8,026 bases of DNA from the NCBI GenBank assembly GCA_900540095.1, contig UQEO01000089.1, forward strand, positions 1 through 8,026. The letters are read 5' to 3'. The position numbers and the translations under genes were made by a program. This DNA comes from an uncultured Collinsella sp. Lineage in GTDB: Bacteria; Actinomycetota; Coriobacteriia; Coriobacteriales; Coriobacteriaceae. A model generated the notes under the pieces. It saw only the letters and a list, made by a program, of their open reading frames with translations. It was not told where the DNA came from and did no database searches. Positions 1-7,378 of the stretch are shown piece by piece (within the stretch, counting starts at the first letter, position 1; each line of letters starts with the position of its first letter).

Positions 1-209
1 CGACCGGGCTGCTTGTCAAGCTTAAAGGCAGGAGAGCCCGCCGGCATAAAGAGCACAGCGTCCAAGTCGAGCGACTCGCGCGCCTGCTCGGCGGTCACCA
101 GGTGCCCGTAATGGATGGGATCAAAGGTGCCACCCATAATACCGAGCCTAAACTCCTGCCCGTCCTCTAGAGGAAGCTCGGGCAAACCGATTCCACCGCG
201 CAGCGACAT
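1..209 (-). CDS. nadD: Nicotinate-nucleotide adenylyltransferase, 5' part (runs off left edge)
   Basis: The first 69 codons are present and the rest lies outside the window. NadD transfers AMP from ATP to nicotinate mononucleotide, giving deamido-NAD in the NAD synthesis pathway in the cytoplasm. The diagnostic element is [12 protein letters not shown] at about residues 26-37: the nucleotidyltransferase phosphate-binding segment with its (H/T)xGH signature, here HYGH. It is followed by a typical helix ([14 protein letters not shown]) and strand ([11 protein letters not shown]). The ATG at 209 is preceded by GGAGGG at 220-225, 10 bases upstream and inside the last obg codons. This start gives about 22 residues before the first beta strand, longer than most NadD proteins, which begin directly with that strand; an internal ATG at 137 would truncate the strand and is unlikely. 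The gene starts 3 bases after the obg stop, so the two are probably co-transcribed and coupled. The family call is firm; the exact start is a little less so. Confidence 0.93.
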   Translation of the reverse strand, partial: MSLRGGIGLPELPLEDGQEFRLGIMGGTFDPIHYGHLVTAEQARESLDLDAVLFMPAGSPAFKLDKQPG

Positions 210-212
210 GGC

Positions 213-1693
<1,481 letters not shown>

Positions 1694-1695
1694 AC

Positions 1696-1739
1696 AAAAA
1701 AGAGGGAGACCCTTGAATCCTAAAACTCAAGTGCCTCCC
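1696..1739 (-). terminator. Intrinsic (Rho-independent) terminator after rpmA
   Basis: On the minus strand a 13-position stem is formed by GGGAGGCACTTGA (1739-1727) and TCAAGGGTCTCCC (1716-1704). One position is a G-U pair and one is an A/G mismatch. The loop has 10 bases, and the stem is followed by TCTTTTTT (1703-1696). The GC-rich base next to a T-tract is the classic form. It begins 25 bases after the rpmA stop codon and ends 16 bases before the obg start, so it should end most rplU-rpmA transcripts. On the plus strand the structure has no T-tract, so it is directional. The folding energy was not computed. Confidence 0.85.
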
Positions 1740-1764
1740 ACATATGTGCTCTATGAAGGGTGAA

Positions 1765-2022
1765 TTACGCGTTCGCGAGCGGGCGTACGCTGACCCTGTG
1801 CTTGATACCCTTGTGGAACTCAACGGTACCGTCGACCAGCGCGAACAGCGTGTCGTCCTTACCACGGCCAACGTTCTCACCCGGGTGGATGTGCGTGCCG
1901 TGCTGACGGACGAGAATCGTGCCCGTGGTTACCGTCTGGCCGGCGAAGCGCTTCGTGCCAAGGCGCTGACCGCGGGAGTCACGGCCATTACGGGAGGAAC
2001 CGAGTCCTTTTTTGTGTGCCAT
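1765..2022 (-). CDS. rpmA: 50S ribosomal protein L27
   Basis: This 85-residue protein matches bacterial L27 in length and sequence. It starts [16 protein letters not shown], continues with [11 protein letters not shown] and [15 protein letters not shown], and has the conserved [15 protein letters not shown] segment near the C-terminus. L27's N-terminal tail reaches towards the peptidyl transferase centre of the 50S subunit and contacts the tRNA ends. In Firmicutes the tail is made with an extension that the protease Prp removes; here the start codon lies directly before AHKKG, so no processing is needed. No prp gene lies between rplU and rpmA. The ATG at 2022 is preceded by a modest GAGTAGG ribosome binding sequence. 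The gene begins 33 bases after the rplU stop and is probably on the same transcript; a terminator follows it. Confidence 0.98.
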   Translation of the reverse strand: MAHKKGLGSSRNGRDSRGQRLGTKRFAGQTVTTGTILVRQHGTHIHPGENVGRGKDDTLFALVDGTVEFHKGIKHRVSVRPLANA

Positions 2023-2055
2023 TGTGTATACCTACTCTTTCGTTACGAGTGTAAT

Positions 2056-2430
2056 CTACTCGGCGACGGGAGCCTCGGCAACAGCCTCGGCCTCTGCCTT
2101 GACAGCCTTCTTGGCGCGGGACGTAGCCTGGACCTTCACGATCTTCAGCTTGGTGAGCTGCTGACGGTGACCCTTCAGACGACGATAGCGCTTACGCTTG
2201 TGGAACTTGAAGACCAGCTGCTTCTCGCCCTTGAACTGCTCAACGATCTGAGCGGTAACCTTGGCCTTGGCCAGCTTGTCGGGATCGGTGACGATCTTCT
2301 TACCATCGTTGAGGAAGATGACCGGCAGGGTGACCTTGTCGCCCTCATTGCCCTCGATCTTCTCGACGGTGATGACATCGTCGGTGGCGACCTTGTACTG
2401 CTTGCCGCCCGTGTTAACGATTGCGTACAT
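2056..2430 (-). CDS. rplU: 50S ribosomal protein L21
   Basis: This is L21, an early-assembling 50S protein that binds 23S rRNA. The N-terminus MYAIVNTGGKQYKVA and the basic motif KRKRYRRLKGHRQQLTKLKI at about residues 78-97 are family hallmarks. With the start at 2430 the protein has 124 residues, against roughly 100 in many bacteria. The extra length is a C-terminal tail rich in Ala, Glu and Lys (from about residue 104, ending AEAPVAE). An in-frame ATG at 2451 would add MHEGQVN, but the ATG at 2430 is preferred: L21 proteins start MYAI, and GAAGGG sits 9 bases upstream of it. A sigma70-type promoter lies just upstream (2473-2501), giving a predicted leader of about 36 bases, which leaves little room for a structured autoregulatory leader. 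rpmA follows 33 bases downstream. Confidence 0.97.
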   Translation of the reverse strand: MYAIVNTGGKQYKVATDDVITVEKIEGNEGDKVTLPVIFLNDGKKIVTDPDKLAKAKVTAQIVEQFKGEKQLVFKFHKRKRYRRLKGHRQQLTKLKIVKVQATSRAKKAVKAEAEAVAEAPVAE

Positions 2431-2472
2431 GTTTACTTGCCCTTCATGCATCAGTTAGTGCAACAGCCGAAT

Positions 2473-2501
2473 ATAGTAGCAGGCGATAATACCCCCGTCA
2501 A
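2473..2501 (-). promoter_or_regulatory. Sigma70-type promoter for rplU-rpmA
   Basis: On the minus strand, TTGACG (2501-2496) is separated by exactly 17 bases from TACTAT (2478-2473). These are near-consensus -35 and -10 hexamers at the best spacing. Transcription would start near 2466, about 36 bases before the L21 start codon. The -35 hexamer covers the TGA stop of the upstream DUF2344 gene, and no terminator is visible between the two genes, so readthrough from upstream could add to expression. This is predicted from sequence only. Confidence 0.75.
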
Positions 2502-3310
2502 CGAGTATGTGGAGCAAATCCACAAGTTCGCACAGGTATGGGGCTGACGAGTCGGCCCTCGTCGTCCTCGCATGCTTGATTCTGACGCTCGACATCGTAG
2601 GAGCAGATGGTCACGAGGTCTTGCATACCGGTGGAAACAATAGGTGCATCGACGCCCGGGGTCAAGCCCTGCAACAAAACATCAGCAGCAGAAAGCAAAA
2701 TCTCCGGACGCATGGAGCCCTCGTTGTCGGCATGGGTGTCGAGCATGAGCACCAGATGGTCCTCACGCTCCCCCGCCGCGAGCTCATAGCCAACGAGCGT
2801 ATGGTCCAGATCAAGACGCTTGCTCTTTTTGCCGCGCGCATAGTCAATGCCATGACCCGCGCGCAGCGCGTCGATCGCAGCACGCACCTCGTCGGCGCTC
2901 ACGGGGGCCTCGGGGTCCAGGTGCAAGTCGATGCGGTACGACAGACGCGTAAGTTGAGCCGTCAGCGCCGGCGTGCGCACGTCGATGTAGGCGGCCTCGA
3001 TGGGTGCCAAATCTGCCGGGGACGCCGCGGCCAGGCGCTCAAAGGCCTCGTCAAGCGCGACGAACTCGGTCATAAACAGGTCATACCACTCGCAGGTCGA
3101 CGACGTGCCCACGGGCAGCGCCGACGAAAAGCCCACGCGCATATGCGGCGAGAAACCCTGCGTCACGGCATAGGGCAGGCCCGCACGGCGCACGATGCGC
3201 TCAATGGTATGGATTAGTTCCAGATGGCCCAAATACTTAAGGCGATCACGCTTGCCGTAGCGAACGCGCAGCCTAAAGAGCGTGGGATTGTCGGTCAAGC
3301 GCTCACTCAT
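2498..3310 (-). CDS. DUF2344 'radical SAM-linked' protein (TIGR03936 type)
   Basis: This 270-residue protein belongs to the DUF2344 family, found beside or fused to an uncharacterised radical SAM protein. The family core is clear: RVRYGKRDRLKYLGHLEL at about residues 15-32, then a helix ending in RRAGLPYAVTQGFSPHMRVGF (about 41-61) and ALPVGTSST (64-72). The second half has alternating strands and helices (TRLSYRIDLHL, LVLMLDTHA, LLSAADVLLQGL) and ends near RTCGFAPHTR with no transmembrane segment or signal peptide, so the protein is probably cytosolic. Its ATG overlaps the TGA of the upstream radical SAM gene in an ATGA arrangement, so the two are probably translationally coupled and made in similar amounts. 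The biochemical role is unknown. The invariant basic and aromatic residues in the core could mean nucleic acid or substrate binding, but that is only a guess. The family call is confident. Confidence 0.9.
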   Translation of the reverse strand: MSERLTDNPTLFRLRVRYGKRDRLKYLGHLELIHTIERIVRRAGLPYAVTQGFSPHMRVGFSSALPVGTSSTCEWYDLFMTEFVALDEAFERLAAASPADLAPIEAAYIDVRTPALTAQLTRLSYRIDLHLDPEAPVSADEVRAAIDALRAGHGIDYARGKKSKRLDLDHTLVGYELAAGEREDHLVLMLDTHADNEGSMRPEILLSAADVLLQGLTPGVDAPIVSTGMQDLVTICSYDVERQNQACEDDEGRLVSPIPVRTCGFAPHTR

Positions 3311-5184
3311 GCGCGATCACCCATCAATACGTTCTTGGCGTGGAGCGTGGGACAGATTCCGCAGCCGGTGCACGACGTGCGGGTGCAATCGGGCGTCGTG
3401 ACGCCCTCGAGCGAACGGCGGTATTCGCGCTCGAGGAAGCCGCGCGAGCAGCCGGGGCTCACGTGCTCCCAGGGCAGGCGCCAGTCCAGCTCGTAGGGCA
3501 GGTGCACCAGCTCGTTGAGGTCGATGTCGTTTTTGGCAGCGGCCTCCTTCCAGTTGTCGAGCGAGAAGTGCTCCACCCAGGCGTCGAAGCGCGAGCCCAC
3601 ACGCCAGGCATCGATGATGACCGGCGTCATATCGCGACCGGCACGAGAGAGCGCAGCCTCGATAAGCGAGGTCTCCGCATCGTGGTAGTGCACGCGAACG
3701 GCACGGTTGCGCACGCTCGTGATGAGCAGCTTCTGGCGGCGCTTGACGTCGTCGTAATCGAGCTGCGGGCACCACTGGAAAGGTGTTGCCGCCTTGGGGA
3801 TAAAGACCGAAACAGAGATAGACACCGAGATAGACCCGCGGCGCGCCTTGGGCACCACGGAGCGGCCGAGCTCCAGCACATGATCGGCCAGGTTGGCGAT
3901 AGCCACGATGTCCTCATCGCGCTCGCCGGGAAGGCCCATCATGAAATAAAGCTTCATACGGTTCCAGCCGGCCTCGAAGGCTGCCTTGGCCGCGCGATCC
4001 AAGTCCTCCTCGGTCACGTTCTTGTTGATGATGTCGCGCATACGCTGGCTGCCCGCCTCGGGCGCGAACGTCAGGCCGCCCTTCTTTTCGCCGGCGACCG
4101 ACTCGGCCATATCAACGCCAAACGAGTCCAAGCGCTGCGACGGAATGGACACGCGAATGCCCGTGTCCTCCAGGCGACGGTTGAGCCTACCGAGCACATC
4201 GCGGATGCAGGAGTGGTCGGTCGTCGAAAGCGAGGTAAGCGACACCTCGTCATAGCCAGTCTTTTCCAAGCCCTGGATCACCGATGACACGATTTGGTCG
4301 GCCGAGCGCTCGCGTACCGGACGATATGTCATGCCGGCCTGGCAAAAACGGCAGCCGCGGGCGCAGCCACGCAGGATCTCGATAGACAGGCGATCGTGGA
4401 CGAGCTGCGCATACGGCACGCACGACTGAGAAAGCGGATTGGTTGCGCCAAAGTCCTCGACGACGCGCTTGTAGACTACCGGCGGGACGTCCTTGCCCTC
4501 GCGCGGCACGGTGTAGCCATGCGGCGAGCATGGCTCGTCATAGCGCACCTCATACAGGGACGGCACATAGGTACCGGCGACCGTCGCGAGCTGCTCGACA
4601 ATCTGAGCGCGCGAGACGCCCTCGTCGCGCAAGCGGCGATGCAGCTGGCAGATCTCGAGCAGCGACTCCTCGCCCTCGCCAATGAGGATGGCATCGAAGA
4701 ATGCCGCGTACGGCTCGGGGTTATACACCGAGGGACCACCGGCGACGATGATGGGGTCGTCCTCAGTACGGTCGGCAGCCAACAGCGGAATGCCGGCGAG
4801 ATCGAGCGCTTCGAGGAAGTTCGTCACAGCCATCTCGTGCGGCACATGCATGCCGACGATGTCGAACGAGGCCACGGGCGCTGCGCCCTCGAGCGACAGC
4901 AGCGGAATCCCCGCTTCGCGCATGGCATCGCCCATATCGGGCCACGGCACGTAGCCGCGCTCGCAGGAAATGCCCTCGGCCTGATTAAGGATGTTGTAGA
5001 GAATAGCGATGCCCTGGTTGGGCAGACCGACCTCATACACGTCCGGATAGATCATGCAGCAGTGATAGTCGGCATCGGCCTTTGAGAGCGTGCCCCACTC
5101 GTGGTCGATATAACGACTCGGCTTTTCGACCTTGGCGAGCAGCGGCTCGATCAGATGAAAACAGTCTTGGTATGCAACGCGCAA
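3307..5184 (-). CDS. Uncharacterised radical SAM protein (TIGR03960 type)
   Basis: The protein has 625 residues from the TTG at 5184. The N-terminal part (about 45-190) has a B12-binding-like Rossmann pattern (YPDVYEVGLPNQG, FDIVGMHVPHEMAVTNF, IIVAGGPSVYNPEPY, ILIGEGEE) but no DxHxxG cobalamin motif. The radical SAM core follows: RGCARGCRFCQAG carries the C-x3-C-x2-C ligands of the SAM-binding [4Fe-4S] cluster at Cys274, Cys278 and Cys281. Next come the FAPEAGSQRMR segment (about 373-383) and MKLYFMMGLPGERDEDI (about 410-426). The C-terminal end has four clustered cysteines (600, 605, 608, 611; C-x4-C-x2-C-x2-C) that could bind a second metal centre. The reaction and substrate are unknown. 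The protein is cytosolic by appearance and overlaps its DUF2344 partner gene by 4 bases. The TTG start is preferred because AGGGG lies 7 bases upstream and the start falls just after the previous stop; an ATG at 5247 would add 21 residues and overlap the previous gene by 53 bases. Confidence 0.88.
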   Translation of the reverse strand: MRVAYQDCFHLIEPLLAKVEKPSRYIDHEWGTLSKADADYHCCMIYPDVYEVGLPNQGIAILYNILNQAEGISCERGYVPWPDMGDAMREAGIPLLSLEGAAPVASFDIVGMHVPHEMAVTNFLEALDLAGIPLLAADRTEDDPIIVAGGPSVYNPEPYAAFFDAILIGEGEESLLEICQLHRRLRDEGVSRAQIVEQLATVAGTYVPSLYEVRYDEPCSPHGYTVPREGKDVPPVVYKRVVEDFGATNPLSQSCVPYAQLVHDRLSIEILRGCARGCRFCQAGMTYRPVRERSADQIVSSVIQGLEKTGYDEVSLTSLSTTDHSCIRDVLGRLNRRLEDTGIRVSIPSQRLDSFGVDMAESVAGEKKGGLTFAPEAGSQRMRDIINKNVTEEDLDRAAKAAFEAGWNRMKLYFMMGLPGERDEDIVAIANLADHVLELGRSVVPKARRGSISVSISVSVFIPKAATPFQWCPQLDYDDVKRRQKLLITSVRNRAVRVHYHDAETSLIEAALSRAGRDMTPVIIDAWRVGSRFDAWVEHFSLDNWKEAAAKNDIDLNELVHLPYELDWRLPWEHVSPGCSRGFLEREYRRSLEGVTTPDCTRTSCTGCGICPTLHAKNVLMGDRA

Positions 5185-5191
5185 CAGAAAA

Positions 5192-5196
5192 CCCCT
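5192..5196 (-). promoter_or_regulatory. Shine-Dalgarno site supporting a TTG start for the radical SAM gene
   Basis: AGGGG overlaps the TAG stop of the upstream gene (5197-5195) and lies 7 bases before TTG at 5184-5182. The arrangement resembles the other tight junctions in this cluster, where the ribosome binding site sits on the previous stop codon. It favours the TTG over the ATG at 5247. Confidence 0.6.
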
Positions 5197-6124
5197 AAGC
5201 AGCGAGATCGGATGCGTCTTGGTAGGACGCCATAGGACGGGTGGCACCGGAGACCGTGGTCACCAGGTCGCGAACGCGCGAAAACGTGGCGTTGACAACC
5301 TCATTGGCGCGGCTGTAGTCCACATCGCGCTCGTAGAGCGACACGAGCGCGCGACCCATGCCATAGGTGCCGGCAGCTGCGGTTAACGCCTTGACGACAA
5401 AGCCGATGTGCGGCGTCTGCTTCACCAATGCGCGGGTGACGGCGCGAATCACCAGACCGCCGGCGAGCACGCCCGCGACCTCATAGCCGCGCTCGGGCTT
5501 TATGCCACGCCCAAAGATGGCCGCCAGCTCAAAGAGCATGCCCACCTGCGCCAGCGCCATCACGGGATAGTCGGCACCCGGCAAAAACACCAGGGCGCCC
5601 GTCGCCATGTTGGTAAGCGCGCACGAGGTAATGATGCGATTTGCCGCCGCGATGCGCATAAAGGCAAAGTTGGCGGCAAAAGCCGTCTCCTTGTCCGTGC
5701 GATCGAGAATCCAGCGGGCAAGCGTCTCGAGCAGATAGGTCTTATCGGTTGCCGCCACCACGCCGAGCATGGGCGTAGATTCCTCAACGAACGGCACCTC
5801 GACGGCGGACTCGGCAAGCACGCACACGGGCGCGCCGGCAATCACGAGCTCCTGCACAGCACTCTCCAGGCGGTCGGATCCGCACGAGAGAACCAGCACC
5901 ACGTCGGTATCGGCCTTGGGAACGATACGGTCCTCCCCCAGGCGATCAACACGCACAATGCCCGAAGTCGTCTGCGGCACAAAGGCATCGCGCACCGTCT
6001 CGACCAAAAAGCGAGACGCAGTCGAATCAAGGTAAACCGAGACACGAACCGGTGTATCGGAATCCTTCTTAACAGACGCGCCCATCTTAAAAGCGCTGGT
6101 CAACTTATCTACGGGAATCTTCAT
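5195..6124 (-). CDS. DUF697/YcjF-like membrane-associated protein of unknown function
   Basis: This 309-residue protein has no assigned function. Residues about 25-140 alternate strands and helices like a Rossmann or GTPase-like fold (VRVSVYLDS, DVVLVLSCGSDRLESAV, APVCVLAES), but there is no P-loop GxxxxGK(S/T) and no NKxD. Residues about 160-260 are hydrophobic, with segments near 165-182, 187-205, 213-232 and 239-255. The stretch ALVFLPGADYPVMALAQVGML followed by an (A/I)FGRG turn resembles the DUF697 (COG3597) domain, which often accompanies GTPases. The last 50 residues are polar. There is no signal peptide, so the N-terminal half is probably cytoplasmic. The ATG at 6124 has GGAGGGG 6 bases upstream. 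The gene sits 18 bases after rodA and just before the radical SAM gene, suggesting one transcript and perhaps a role at the membrane near the elongation machinery. The DUF697 link is by recalled pattern, not by search. Confidence 0.75.
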   Translation of the reverse strand: MKIPVDKLTSAFKMGASVKKDSDTPVRVSVYLDSTASRFLVETVRDAFVPQTTSGIVRVDRLGEDRIVPKADTDVVLVLSCGSDRLESAVQELVIAGAPVCVLAESAVEVPFVEESTPMLGVVAATDKTYLLETLARWILDRTDKETAFAANFAFMRIAAANRIITSCALTNMATGALVFLPGADYPVMALAQVGMLFELAAIFGRGIKPERGYEVAGVLAGGLVIRAVTRALVKQTPHIGFVVKALTAAAGTYGMGRALVSLYERDVDYSRANEVVNATFSRVRDLVTTVSGATRPMASYQDASDLAA

Positions 6125-6142
6125 GGCAAACCCCTCCAGCGG

Positions 6143-7369
6143 TTACGCGGCGCCCGAACGATGCCGCCATATGGATTGTACGATACCCACCGTCAGCAAC
6201 TGAATCATCATCGACGACGAACCAAAACTAATAAACGGCAGCGGAATACCGGTAATCGGCATCATGCCAATGCACATGCCGATGTTCTCGAAGGTCTGGA
6301 ACGCCCACATGCCGACGATACCCACGCACGCTAGGCGCAAGAACAGTGACTCGCACTTAAAGGCAACGCGGATCGTCGAGAAGATCAGCAGCACGTAGAG
6401 GCACAGAAGCAAAAAGGAGCCGCAGAAGCCGAACGTCTCGGACAGGAAGGCGAAGACGAAGTCGGTGTGGAACTCGGGTAGAAAGCCGCCGGCCGACTGC
6501 GTCGCGTGGCCCAGGCCCTTACCAAAGAAGCCACCCGAGCCGACGGCAATGAGCGACTGCTGCAGGTTGTAGGCATCATCCGAATCGGCTTTGTCGGGGT
6601 CGATGAAGACGGTCAGACGGTTCATCTGATACTGCTTGATAAGCACATCGTGGCCAAGGAGCGAATCAAAGACCGAGTCGAGCGCCAAGATGAGCGCAAT
6701 CAAGCCGACCAGCAGGGCCAAGGTCGACAGCACCCATTCGCGGCGCGCACCGCTCATGCAGATGACGATGGCACCCGACACCAGCACGACCAGGCCCGAG
6801 CCCAGGTCGCCCATGGCGACGACGGCCAAAAACGGAATGGACAGCATGCCGCAGAGCTTAATGTAGTCGCGAACGGTATCGATGCGGCCGTTGTACTGCG
6901 AGCCAAGCGTGGCCATAAAGAAGATAGTGATGAGCTTGGCGAGCTCAACGGGCTGGAAGGTCAGGCCGATACCGGGAATCTTGATCCAACCCGTCATGCC
7001 CAGACCGCCCGTATAGGACAGGCCCGGAATCTTGGGCGAGAAGATCACAATAAGGTCAATGACGAGCAACGCCGTCGAGAAATTGGAAATGCCACGCAGG
7101 TCGGTGCGCCAGACGAGCACCGCCAGCACCGCGCCAATACCGATACCCAGCAGGTGTCGCGAGAACGAGGCATCGGCCTTAAACTGCGAGGCCGACCAAA
7201 TGATGATGGCACCATAGGCAACGAGCGCGACGGTAGCCAGCAGCACACCGATGTGTACCTTCTGGCGAAACGTTCCGCGCGATGCGGAAATCTGCTTGTT
7301 GACGCGGTCCAGGCTGCTGCGGGAGCCGGTCTTAGTTGAGCGGAAAAGGTCCGCCGGCGAAAAGTCCAT
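6143..7369 (-). CDS. rodA: RodA, SEDS peptidoglycan glycosyltransferase
   Basis: This 408-residue polytopic membrane protein belongs to the SEDS family (RodA/FtsW/SpoVE). RodA polymerises lipid II into glycan chains during cell elongation, working with a class B PBP. About ten hydrophobic segments follow a 36-residue charged cytoplasmic N-terminus (LFRSTKTGSRSSLDR). Family motifs seen are GWIKIPGIGLTFQPVELAK (127-145, with Trp128 and Glu142), the long extracellular loop with QQSLIAVGSGGFFGKGLGHA (270-289) and LPEFHTDFVFAF (297-308). Asp303 in that loop is the position known to be essential in SEDS enzymes. The C-terminal signature PITGIPLPFISFGSSSMM spans 371-388. RodA rather than FtsW is chosen because the upstream gene encodes a PBP2-like transpeptidase and because of the LPExHTDF loop context. 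AGGAGG lies 5 bases before the ATG and overlaps the upstream stop codon, so coupling with the PBP gene is likely. Confidence 0.95.
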   Translation of the reverse strand: MDFSPADLFRSTKTGSRSSLDRVNKQISASRGTFRQKVHIGVLLATVALVAYGAIIIWSASQFKADASFSRHLLGIGIGAVLAVLVWRTDLRGISNFSTALLVIDLIVIFSPKIPGLSYTGGLGMTGWIKIPGIGLTFQPVELAKLITIFFMATLGSQYNGRIDTVRDYIKLCGMLSIPFLAVVAMGDLGSGLVVLVSGAIVICMSGARREWVLSTLALLVGLIALILALDSVFDSLLGHDVLIKQYQMNRLTVFIDPDKADSDDAYNLQQSLIAVGSGGFFGKGLGHATQSAGGFLPEFHTDFVFAFLSETFGFCGSFLLLCLYVLLIFSTIRVAFKCESLFLRLACVGIVGMWAFQTFENIGMCIGMMPITGIPLPFISFGSSSMMIQLLTVGIVQSIWRHRSGAA

Positions 7370-7378
7370 CGCAACCTC

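Noticed and set aside
1717..1745. TAGGAT in the terminator loop as a possible -10 box for obg
   Set aside because: The hexamer 17 bases upstream (ATATGT) does not resemble a -35, and the element lies inside the hairpin loop. Not enough to call a promoter.
2431..2451. An upstream ATG adding seven residues (MHEGQVN) to L21
   Set aside because: L21 proteins begin MYAI, and GAAGGG is spaced correctly for the downstream ATG while it would lie inside the longer version.
1744..2547. A 267-codon open frame on the plus strand opposite rpmA and rplU
   Set aside because: It runs antisense to two unmistakable ribosomal protein genes. Long antisense frames are expected in GC-rich DNA, and its Leu/Asp-rich product shows no family motif.
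3340..4287. A 315-codon open frame on the plus strand opposite the radical SAM gene
   Set aside because: It is antisense to the radical SAM core, and its His/Arg/Ala-rich product has no recognisable domain. It is a shadow of codon bias.
5195..6124. A working GTPase in the DUF697-like protein
   Set aside because: There is no P-loop, DxxG with a suitable context, or NKxD; only the fold pattern is suggestive.
5408..6334. A 308-codon plus-strand open frame across the DUF697-like gene and the end of rodA
   Set aside because: It is antisense to two supported genes, and its Arg/His-rich low-complexity product looks like a reading of reverse codons.
6506..7339. A 277-codon plus-strand open frame opposite rodA
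   Set aside because: It mirrors a membrane protein: hydrophobic codons read in reverse give Asn/Asp/Gln-rich sequence. There is no motif and no better claim than rodA.
6143..7369. FtsW or SpoVE instead of RodA
   Set aside because: The neighbouring PBP2-type gene and the recalled RodA-like loop sequence favour RodA. A division gene cluster (mur, ftsQ, ftsZ) is not seen nearby.
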